From Amyloporia xantha (lineage: Eukaryota; Basidiomycota; Agaricomycetes; Polyporales; Adustoporiaceae), in the NCBI GenBank assembly GCA_036971615.1, contig JAYKKR010000004.1, positions 1,550,001-1,614,000 on the forward strand: a DNA stretch of 64,000 bases, written 5' to 3'. A model generated the notes under the pieces. It did not search any database. It saw only the letters and a list, made by a program, of their open reading frames with translations, and had not been told where the DNA came from. Positions 32,714 through 42,394 of this stretch are shown piece after piece (position 1 is the stretch's first letter; every line of letters starts with the position of its first letter). Both the position numbers and the translations under genes were made by a program.

Positions 32714-33752
32714 AAACCCGCAACCCCTCCATGCTCAAGTAAGTAGTCCTTAATGTCCATGTTCGTGCTCGCTGAGACGTTAGATAAGTTCATGTCAACA
32801 CCAGTCGTGTTCTGGTTTCTATACGCCGCCGACTAATCAACGGGGAAATCGGAGCTATGGTTCTATCGTTTGATTCACCACTCAGAACCGACTTGTGGTA
32901 ATTCCGCAGGAAGGGACTCTGCACGACTATCTTCGGCTATATTGGTCAAGCAGCGGAGACTAACTCTGCAATACGTCATGCATATGGAGGTTTTTCCTTT
33001 TCAGGCCTTCACCCCTACATCGATGGACGATGGGAACGATGCGTTGTATATAGTGCCTGATTTTATTCGTTCTCTGATATTTTGACTTCCAGGGCCTTCG
33101 AAGGGATAGTCGCTCCCCATCTCTACGGTGTCATATGATAGGTTCCTTCAAGAGACCGATTATTGTCGAGGAAATAGTAGGATAGGAGAATCTCGGCTTG
33201 GAGTACATATACAACAGCTGACGGATTTCCGCTCGACAGCGCAGGTGTAACATGTTCATCGCGAAAAGAGGCTAGAACGCCTCTTATGTGCAGCTGTGAG
33301 CAGTGTTTGAACTGTTTGCGCGCAGTCTGGTGAATTTATCTACACAGGGGAATATTAGGGCGACAGAAGGTGGCCCTGCCTTTTGGAGAAGAGGCAAATA
33401 TCGTCCCAGCGATCACTGACATTGCGCGCGGACTAAGCGTTAGTACTTGCAGTGCGATGGTGAGTCGCAATACTATCTGGGATCAGATGCAAGTATGATT
33501 TGAGGCATAGGCCTTGTTCCTTCTGCTCGAGCTTGTTTCTTCACCGCCACAAGGAGCTGAGATATTGGATGACTGCTATTGGCAAGCTACCCTGTCGCCT
33601 CTGGGCAAGCCGATGGGGTTGTGTGTACCAGTCGACGTGGAGAAGTTCACATAAGTGGCACTCATGACTAACAGGGTCCTCGACCTCTCATGCTCAAGTA
33701 AGTCGTCATTGATCCCACATTCGTGCTCATTGAGACGTTATATAGGTTTTTT
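32714..33752. repeat. Pair of ~80-bp diverged direct repeats
   Basis: Copies at about 32,714–32,795 and 33,672–33,752 share CATGCTCAAGTAAGT, a TTCGTGCTC block and GAGACGTTA in the same order. Both look like an exon end plus a short intron (GTAAGT…AG), so they may derive from one duplicated gene piece. Confidence 0.65.
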
Positions 33753-33811
33753 TGTCCCCACTTGTTGGCCGTGAGAGCAGCGCCCCATGTAGACGGTACG
33801 TACGGGTGTAC

Positions 33812-34085
33812 GTACGGGTGTTGCTCTTGCGCAAGCCAAAGTCAGGGGTCTCCATTTCAAAATTCTCACAGGAAGACAATTTACAAGGACAGTCTTTGTT
33901 GACATTGTTACTCAAATCTTGGTTAATTCTATGTTTCTTGAGTTATCAGACACCCTGTCGGATCCCCAGTAGCTAGCGACCTCGCCAACGCGAAAATGAC
34001 ATTGCGCTTCAGGAACCTCACCCTGCAAAGTTTGCTCAGGAGCGAGCATGTATTCGATCGAACGAGTCAATCTTGGAGAATCACA
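33812..34085. repeat. Left copy of a ~270-bp diverged direct repeat
   Basis: Shares ordered blocks with 37,923–38,195, including CTCGCCAACGCGAAAA, GACAGTCTTTGTTGAC-like and GTTTGCTCAGG, in the same orientation. No coding function seen; it could be an old LTR or MITE copy. Confidence 0.7.
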
Positions 34086-34261
34086 GCAGTCACGATCGCG
34101 TGGAGACATTGGTACGAATCGGACTGGGCGATATTGGAAAGGTAGGACGCCAGTCCTTCTAGCTCCTTTGGTTTCAGGCTGATCTGATGTTGGCATGCTA
34201 CACTTGCGTCGTGCTACAACGACTCATCGGCAGCGCCAAGAAAGTCAAGGGTGATGTCTGA

Positions 34262-36045
34262 ATGTTATGGCTATCGTTGACTTTATCCGGAGGCTCGCTC
34301 TTAGACAAGTCTATGCGACTGGATATGTATAATGCGCTCCTCCGCAAGCTCCAGGACGCTATCGAGCATCCATGTCTGTCAAATCGATGGTTCAGCATGG
34401 CAGAGCAAGCGATCAACACCGTTTACGCTCTTGGAGAACGCCCGGATATCCTGTGCGATAGTTCGATCAAGACCCTTACTAGGCGCGCATTTGACCAGCA
34501 ACGCCGTTCTAAGACGCCTGAGGCTGATGGACCGGGTGCCATGAATAGGTAAGGTTTCAATAGACGAGTCCGAGCTGTCTGGTGCACCCAGTCAGGCGGA
34601 CGACGAGAAAGACACCGGTGACGCACTCACTCTCAGCCAACCTCCCTTTAAGTCGGACATGTTGCTATCAAGCATATCATCTACTTCGAGCTTGCGGAGA
34701 GGGGATGGAAAAGATAGAAGCACGAAAGACTCTCGCTACCTACTGTTCCCTAGATGCCGATTCCTACCGTATAGCGGAGAAGATTATCGCTGGCCGAAGC
34801 AGCCCCACACCGTTCACTTGGACATCGGGGGCTCGCAGAATCGAGAATGACTTCATCCAGTCGCTGGTAATGCTGAAGACGAGATCGGCGAGAGAATAGC
34901 TTCTGTCAGGGAGACAGAGTTATTGTGCGGTCCCGATTCGCTCTTGGCCATCTATCGCCCTATGGTGGTTCACATATGTGGTAGTCCGCACAAGTTCAAG
35001 GTAAGCTGCAAAAGGTTAAATCGACCATAGACACATTTGACGCGCCAGCAGTAGAGATCGAACGTTGCGGGCTGCAGCGACACTAGCCTTCAGCAAATTC
35101 CTTTGTGGGAGCTCCCGCTTCTGCGATCAACATCGCGCCTTGCTTCTCAAGATTCTCAAGATTCTCGAGACCTCGGTATTATTCAGCCATATTGTGGATG
35201 AAAATAGCGACGAATTGTACAAGGGGCTTTCGGATGCCGATCTCGTCGTCAAGAAAACTTATTTGATGGTATTGACTCACCTTATTCACAACGGTATGAA
35301 CAGAGTGAAGGGTCAGCTCGGGGAGATGGAAAAATGCTTGGAAGATGAAGACGAGAGAATTGCCTATCTCCTCAAGCTCTTCTTCTCGGACTTGTGAACC
35401 AAGGAGGATGCTATCTACAACCATGTGCCTGACGGTAAGTTCATAATCGAAAGTGTACTTGGTATGCAATATATTGAACTATGTCGTAGTCATCAGCCAT
35501 CTTTGGGTTGGCTCACATGCGGTGGAAGAGCCAATTTCTAAAGTACGATGCGATATATTTTCACGTTCATTGGAAAGGTACGTTTGTGGACTGTCTCAAC
35601 TCAACGTCGACTAACGCTGTTGCAGAAGAAGCAAATAGAAAATATCGATGAAAATTTCTGCCAGCATTTCCATCTTACAGAAGATCCTCACCGGTGGCGG
35701 GACATCGCCTTTTGTCTATCTCTACTTCCATTCAAGTTGGAGCGCTTAGTCAAGAAACTAATCGAGGGTCTTGCAATTCTAGTTGCACGAGGAAAACGAC
35801 TTTGCTTGCTTCCAAGAGATTCTCACCAAGGTATACCTTATAGCAAGTAAGATGGGTATCTCATGATGACGCGTTGCTTTCGTAGGCACGATCGAATGAG
35901 CCTGCGAACAAGCCTGACGCGGAGCTCAGCGGATTTGAGACCGTGAGCCGTTGTTCGCTGTACCTGACAGCACTTCTGAACGTGCTAATGATCTACTAAA
36001 TCCTTGAGGAACACAGGCGGCAGGGTGAAGATCACGAGTTCGAGA
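34262..36045 (+). pseudogene. CND1: Condensin complex subunit 1 (CND1), fragment
   Basis: HEAT-repeat coding pieces are clear: MAEQAINTVYALGERPDILC; GNAEDEIGERIASVRETELL and DSLLAIYRPMVVHICGSPHK; then RAAATLAFSKFLCGSSRFCD; NSDELYKGLSDADLVVKKTY and MVLTHLIHNGMNRVKGQLGE; and DIAFCLSLLPFKLERLVKKL. These match the central and C-terminal region of the non-SMC condensin subunit Cnd1/Ycs4, which compacts mitotic chromosomes. A premature TGA follows KLFFSDL near 35,395–35,397. Frame changes occur around 34.6–34.9 kb and 35.6–35.9 kb. The N-terminal half is missing, and the sequence passes directly into homoserine dehydrogenase at about 36,045. Short introns are kept. Confidence 0.88.
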
Positions 36046-36735
36046 AGCGAGTATATCCTCAATTCTCCAAATCGGAGATCGATGTCCTTACGCCAAATAA
36101 GAAGGCTTTCTCTACCGACCTCTCGCTTTATGAAGACACCCTCTCCGCAAGTCTGAGTGGTGCCCGTTTCTTGAACGAAGCGACAGTGGGTTCTGAGTCA
36201 CCCTCATTTGCACTCTCAAGGTTTGGTTGCCACTGGCGGCGAAAAGTTAAGCGTCCTATCAAATTAGGAGTGCCGCAAGTACATCGCAACTTGTACTTTA
36301 AGATCACCAGAGAAGGATTATCCGGTGCGCCATCCTCCAGGTTCACTAATGTCTCAAGTCTCATAACGGAACAAGAAACCCCGCCCGAATGATGACCTGA
36401 ATGGAGCTGATATGGCACACGAGCTCACCATTCTGTCCCGCTGCTTTCGTCACTCCTGACCGCTTTGAAAGACGGGTACCAATCTGTCAGCACTACGTCT
36501 CTGGTACCTCCCGAGCTTGAGGGTGTAGCGACGGGTGACGAATTCATCAAGCGACTTCCAGACTTCGATGCACAGCTCGACAAGATACGCACGGGCGCCT
36601 ACAAAAAGAACAAGGCCCTTCGCTTCGTCAGCGTGATCGACGTGGAATTCGGACTCAAAGAAGTAGATTTTCAAGCTATCTCGATGACCTATCTCATGTC
36701 AACGCGAGGCGTCCGCGGCCATCCAAACTTATGAC
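36046..36735 (+). pseudogene. Homoserine dehydrogenase fragment
   Basis: Immediately after the CND1 fragment the sequence reads TPNKKAFSTDLSLYEDTLSA, GARFLNEATVGSES, a degraded stretch, DDLNGADMAHELTILSRC, then VPPELEGVATGDEFIKRLPD, FDAQLDKIRTGAYKKNKALR and FVSVIDVEFG. This is the order of fungal homoserine dehydrogenase (threonine, methionine and isoleucine synthesis). The nucleotide-binding N-terminus and the last part are missing. A stop (TGA near 36,390) and several frame changes interrupt it. It is a relic joined to a different gene, not a working enzyme. Confidence 0.85.
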
Positions 36736-37329
36736 GGCGATCTACGACCTGGCTCACATCGTTATTGCGAACAGACCATCAAGATCGTTAGCCAAGCGGG
36801 ACTGCCAATTTATTCCTCAGCTCTAATTGCGCTGATCGTTGGATTACACAGGATGAAATCGAGACCAGAGTATCGCGATCTATTCGACTTTGGCCTAGAG
36901 GGCTCCGACGCTTCAAGGGAGCGCTATTGTCTCCGGCATGTGCTTATGATATCTTATGTTCTCTATCTTGACCGAAATTACCATTTTGTTTCGTTATGCA
37001 TGCCATGCTGCAATACGCGCATGTACCTCGATCGAGTCGGGGGACCGGTGCAATCGATACCTAAGTCGATACACGCAGCATGCTCACCGTCCTGTTCAAA
37101 CGTAAGTCACACTGCCGCTTCTATAGGAGGATGGTTACAGCACCAGCGAACCTTCCGGCTGTCATGTGGCAGCGTACACTTTCAACGAGTTCCATCGTCA
37201 ACTCCTTTTGATCTCTAGCCAATTTCGTTCCATCGCCGGAAACCAAGTCCCTCTTCTTTCCTTCTTCACCGTCTCAACGTTAACCATGTCAACCACTCCC
37301 CACTCATTCAACATTGCTGTCCTGAAGCT
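36736..37329. other. Unassigned spacer with coding-like scraps
   Basis: A short frame reads MKSRPEYRDLFDFGLEGSDA near 36,853, probably another gene scrap, but I cannot identify it. Nothing else is supported. Confidence 0.35.
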
Positions 37330-37915
37330 TATCCTTCGCAACAAACGCTTTGCTTACGCCTCAGGTGGGGCCTATCGATGGAAGGCCCGCCCTTGCTTCG
37401 TGACCAAAGCGGATCGACAAGGCTTCTGGGCTGCGCCCCTCTGTGGTGCAAGACAGTTGTTCGAGGGCGTATATGGCCCGAAAGAAAATGTAAGTTTAGG
37501 ACCGCGTTCGAGATGCAATACGCTGATAGTACAGTAGATGAACATGGGATCTTGGACGCCTGTAGATTTCCGCAACACATTGGTCCCTATTCCTACTCAT
37601 CCATCCGCAAACGTCGCACCGTTTGTGCTGCCTTTGCTCTACACTCCGGAACACGAAATCATGAAAATCAAACCATGCTACATATGGACGAAGAACCCCG
37701 GAGAGTACTTGTCGTATAGGGCGTTCCGCGAGTGGAGGGTCCAGATGGCGAGACAGGAGAAGCCGGTGCATTTGGACGAGATCTTCGATCTCGACACGGA
37801 GCGAATCATACAGCTGCGTCTGCAGCACGCGAGCTATGGTATGTCGCACTATCGCTATTCGATGCTCGTGGACTTTGACTGACATTTTGCGTAGGTGGTA
37901 AACGATAGATACCGT
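37330..37915 (+). other. Unidentified coding-like fragment
   Basis: One frame from 37,538 to about 37,840 reads TPVDFRNTLVPIPTHPSANV, then FVLPLLYTPEHEIMKIKPCY and FREWRVQMARQEKPVHLDEI. It ends at a GTATGT donor near 37,840 with a possible TAG acceptor at about 37,895. Codon use and the intron suggest a real exon of an unknown gene, again on the plus strand. I do not recognise the family. Confidence 0.45.
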
Positions 37916-37922
37916 CTTAGTG

Positions 37923-38195
37923 TAGATGTTCTTATGCAAGCCGAAGCCAGAGGGCTCTTTTGCTAAAACTCTCCAGAAAGACAAACTACAAGGGCAGTCT
38001 TTGCTGACAATGAAATTTTAGCCAAATCTTTGTTTCTCGCGTCGTCAGACCCCCAGTTGGACCCGCGACCTCGCCAACGCGAAAACAAGACTGCCCTTCA
38101 GGAAACTCACACTGGGAAGACTCGTTGATGTTTGCTCAGGCGCGGGCATACATTCGACCGAACGAATCCAACCTTGGAGATCACAGCACGCAAAC
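37923..38195. repeat. Right copy of the ~270-bp direct repeat
   Basis: Same orientation and block order as 33,812–34,085, with about a quarter of positions changed by eye. Together the copies bracket the CND1 and homoserine dehydrogenase fragments and the unidentified piece. Confidence 0.7.
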
Positions 38196-38639
38196 TGTGC
38201 CTTGTAAATCTCTCAGTCCCCATCAGACAAGTGAATTGCGCTGAGAGATTCTGATACGGTCAAACACTGTCGAGCTGAATATCGTGCGACTTGGGTCCCG
38301 CTTGAAAAAGGTGCTAGAAGAGTAGTTATTTCTAGGTGAACATTTGTGTAATATTAGGCCATGGAAGAGTTCTTATTTTTGAAACCCCAGCATCTTACGA
38401 AAATCCTGGCAAAACAATTTGCTTCGTCCACGCATTTTCAGCAAAGATATTCTACTTTTGCTTACACAATCGATACAATGTCCCGACCTATAGTATAATT
38501 CCTCGTACCCCTCTAAGGATATAGTTGATTATATTACAAACTTCCGCAGAAATGAAAGCGCACCATCCTGGACAGATAGATTGATAGTCGTTTCAGCTTC
38601 TAGGATATCCACGTTGTCTTCCTTCTTGAGAGCCTGTGA
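38196..38639. other. AT-rich spacer
   Basis: No gene or repeat recognised. Confidence 0.5.
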
Positions 38640-41493
38640 ATTGATTAGCAAGTGCGCCCACATAACAGTAGATGACAATACTCTGCGTCAACGTCAACTT
38701 CGTCGTCAGAGAAGTCAGCAGCGTACTCCGCCTCGTGCACTACAGTCCCGCTAGAGGTACTATCAGGCGCTGAAGTCGCAGACGGTGCGTCACCTGCTTC
38801 CAGTGCTGATTCAGATGACAGGGAGGGTTCTGTGGCATCGCCGCCTGTTTGCAATTGCGATGCTGATGCTGACTCCACATCTGTCGGGGCCGATTGTTTT
38901 GCACTGAGGCGCTGACTTCGTGGACGTGTCAGGGCCGCCGATGACGATGCACTGCCTGTAGTCTCAGAAGTAGAGGAGCTTTTGGATGGTTCTTCGAGCG
39001 CGCCGAGTGGTAAGGATGGAGGTGCTAGTCCGGATGCTGCCAAGGCAGCGAGCATTCCTGACAGTCATGAGCTAGTCGGTAGAGAGCCTGTTACCCTCGG
39101 ACGAAGATAGTCGTGCAACGCCTGGAATGTAGCGATTGCATGAATTGATACCACAATATTGCTGAGATTCTTAGGGAGTCGTCTGCTGCGACCAACCGAA
39201 GGCGTAATTGGCGGGCGAGTAGTGATGGAGAACTCCGCTTGGTTTCTATGACGAACAGTAAGCACGATACAGAATGCATGCGAGCAGACTCACCATCTGC
39301 ACTCTGTGCAACTGTGACCACCTCGAACGACTCCATTCTTGTCAAGCTCTCCTGCAGTTTCTTGACAAATATGGCGAAGGATGTCTGACCGGTCGATGGA
39401 ACCTTGGTTCTTGGCACGGTTAACGCAGAAAAGAACATCTCTTGCCGACGGTCGATGCTCACCGTAGACCGCATATAATATGTTAAAGGTCCATCACCGC
39501 TATGATCATATGTCTTACCTTGCCAGCCCTCGTTTGATGTCATGAACTGGAGCAGACCATCAACCAGACCACTCTGCAGTAGCTCGAAACTAGACACATA
39601 GACACAGATGTATGAGCATTAGAAAACAATCCCGCGAGCTCTTCAAGAGCCACGGTCACGTCTTTTTCTGGGGCGGCTCGGTGTGTGAGCCGCCCAACAA
39701 GACGGCGTAATGTGGCAAATACGTCATCGGTCTCTGCCTCGTCGTCGCCACTAAGGTACCTGAATCGGATGACCCGGGCTCGCAAGGTGATCGCATCATC
39801 AGGCTCCAAGGAGAGAGAGGACAGCTTTTAAATCCAGGTATCGCAGCTGCCATGGCCGCAGAAATAGGCATATGAGTCGGTGTAATAAGCTCTGCCGGAG
39901 AAGGCACATCTGGGTAATCCTTATCTTTGTCTTTGTCCTTGGACTTGGACTTGGACTTGGTCGATGAGAGACCCCGAGATGACAACGCCTCGATCTCGTG
40001 CAATACCCCTTCACGCTTGAAAACTGGTTTGTACTCCGCTGGCATTTTATTGAGAAGCAGCTCTACCAGTTGAAGCGCTCCGATGACCAAAGTGGGATGG
40101 CCTTTCGAAGAGAGAATCGATGACGCGAAGCTCGCGACAGGGCCAGACTGGACAAAAGTTAGAAGCGACGCCAAGATTGACGGAAAGAACGAAACATACA
40201 GTAAAGACGCGGTTCAATTCCTCTCCATCGAGGAAGCTGACCGCTTTGAGCAATCCTGTGAGCGTCTTGACCCTCACCGGGTAATAACGCTAGCTGCATA
40301 GACATCCACCAGAATAGGCGCCATCAGATATAAGAATCTCCCAACAACTTCAGGCCGGGGCGGCATTAGCTCAGACACAAGACTGAGTGCTTCCTCTACT
40401 TGATCTTTGGGGCGATGAGCAAGATTTTCCATAATAGTCATATCCACAGGATCGCCACCAGGCCCAAGTTGTCCGTTAGCAGCGCGCCCTGCTCGTTAAC
40501 TGCTTCGCCTGTTGGATGCAACACCCCTGTGAGGATCTGATAGAGTGTATCAACTATACCGGCCTCCAGCAGGACAAGAGTGATCTTGGGGCTTGCACAC
40601 GTAGCAGTGGCTAATGCTCGGAGTAACAGAGTGAATGTGCTCGCTGAAATCAGAGGCGACCCGCCTGAAGGAAGAAGGAGTAGATTTACGGCCCTGATTA
40701 GGTCAATATCGACCAACACTTCCAGCTTCAAGTTGTCAGGAGCGGCATGGTAGTATGCGTCTACAACACGAATAACACAAAGACACACATACCCAACGGG
40801 GCGTTGATCCGCATAGCCCAAGCAATTGCGAATAATAGGCCAGACTCCTTGAATCATGGGAAAGTGCTCGGGAGAGACATTGCGACAACAATTCGTGGCA
40901 GCTTGTAGTGCGGTTCGCTGAACCGCGATGAAGAAATCGAGATAGTTCAAAAGAGCAGCTAGGCCGTCTTCTCGAACGATGGAACTCGCGGATTCTTCTG
41001 AAGATTTCTCCAATGTCTGCAAATAAAGCAAACCTTTCCAAGACCTGTAACGAAAGCTGACAAAGAATACCAGACTCACACTCCGCGTCTGCTCCGCCAA
41101 CTTGAAGTCGATGTACGAGATCTCGATTAGTTTGCTACAAAGAACAGGAATTGCACCGTGGTAGACGACAGTGTGGGCGACGCCCGGTAATGTTTCCATC
41201 AAGTTGACGAGACATCTGCAAGCCAGTACTTGAGCCTCAAGATTTTCATCGCCTTAGTATGTAGCACCGCCTGAGCTCATGGCCAATGCATCCGCCAACG
41301 CAGCATCTTCGTCGGCCTCCTGCGCCGCATCGTCGTCCGCTTCATCGGGGTCACCGCTGGTGCCATCAAGTAGTATCCGGACGAGCTCGCGTATGTAGGA
41401 TTCAACCTGGAAAGAACCAGCCAACGTGTCTTCCGTGCTCGTACCCTGCATGATCGAACCACAAGCGGATAAGATCCAATCGAACAGTTTCAT
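38640..41493 (-). pseudogene. UFD4: HECT E3 ubiquitin ligase UFD4/TRIP12-like, N-terminal part only
   Basis: Minus-strand pieces in order: TEDTLAGSFQVESYIRELVR; an acidic stretch with DEDAALADALAMSSGG; DENLEAQVLACRCLVNLMET; GVAHTVVYHGAIPVLCSKLI; AALLNYLDFFIAVQRTALQA; ASPKITLVLLEAGIVDTLYQ; VRVKTLTGLLKAVSFLDGEE; IGALQLVELLLNKMPAEYKP; EPDDAITLRARVIRFRYLSG; FAIFVKKLQESLTRMESFEV; SIHAIATFQALHDYLRPRV; and a Ser/Ala-rich acidic end. This is the armadillo-type region of Ufd4/TRIP12 ligases. There is an early stop (TAA) just after GGATY near 41,254. Several exons need frame changes, and the catalytic HECT domain is absent because the fragment ends at about 38.64 kb. Short introns are retained. It abuts a degenerate repeat at 41.64 kb. 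Confidence 0.88.
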
Positions 41494-41637
41494 TCAGACA
41501 CAACATGACTTACATTTGAACAAAGATGCGGACTCCAATTACAACGACAATATACAATACAAAGTACGGTTATGTCTTCGACTGGAGCGTTCGAAGCCCT
41601 CAGGATGACTGCGCTAGTCTCGGCGCTCAGGCTGCCG

Positions 41638-41945
41638 CTGAACGAAGGTATAAGGTTAGATTGGATCCCTACTCTCAGATCTACCATATTCTCTGAGATC
41701 TATGATGCAATTTTTCCGCAGAATCTATATCTCTTAACACCAAGCCCAAGCGTATGTGCGGCTTTCAGATCACCCATACAACCTCGGACGGTGCATATTC
41801 AAGTTGGATCATTGGATCTTCAGACCGAACAAGTGTATGAAGTTAGATTGAACTCCGACTATCAGATCAATGTATGTATTTGTCTCTTAGGTTTGCATGT
41901 ATGTCTTCGACCGAACATGTTCCTTCAGATTGAACACGTATAGTG
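41638..41945. repeat. Diverged extra copy of the outer end of the inverted-repeat element
   Basis: Blocks such as CTGAACGAAGG, CCCTACTCTCAGATC, GGTGCATATT and GGAACATGTTCC-like sequence match 44,848–45,110 in the same order and orientation. The copy is clearly older than the two main arms. Confidence 0.7.
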
Positions 41946-42394
41946 CGTTCCAGAGGAAGACTGGGAGCGAATCAACCTTCATCTGACCTGCCAAGCATTG
42001 GTCCGACCAATATGCAGGGTTATCTTCGATATGCATACCAATCTCAAGCAGTCGTCGTCCGTCATTATTACGAGAGAAGCAGTAGTGGGTGCGGTTCTAG
42101 TCAAGCTCCCGAAGTTGGCTACTACGCTGAATGACCTCAGAGTCATCTGCACCCACACCGACAATATTACCATCTCATCTGCATGGTCATGCGGGCATTC
42201 GGGCACAGGAGGGCATGACGGTCTTGTGCTGAACACCGAAGCGCTCCCCGCATGAATGTAGCCTCTTCTTTTTGCTACCAATGGTGAGTTCTGTTTTAGT
42301 CCCACAAGTCGAGCGCGACGAGCAAAGTCCATGGCCAAACTTCGGGCATGCAGATATTACGAAGTCTCGCCGTCGAGACCATAAACAACCACCA

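Larger units (their letters stand above)
32414..34261. other. Debris between the FAS2 and CND1 fragments, with short direct repeats
   Basis: Coding-like scraps occur (for example NRLVVIPQEGTLHDYLRLYW near 32.89 kb, interrupted by stops), but I cannot name them. Two short direct repeats lie at about 32,714–32,795 and 33,672–33,752 (CATGCTCAAGTAAGT…GAGACGTTA). The left copy of a ~270-bp repeat lies at 33,812–34,085. Confidence 0.5.

Noticed and set aside
20177..41493. Processed retrocopies as the source of the gene fragments
   Set aside because: Short introns with usable splice sites are retained in RAT1, EDC4, FAS2, CND1 and UFD4 pieces, and no poly-A tracts mark their ends.
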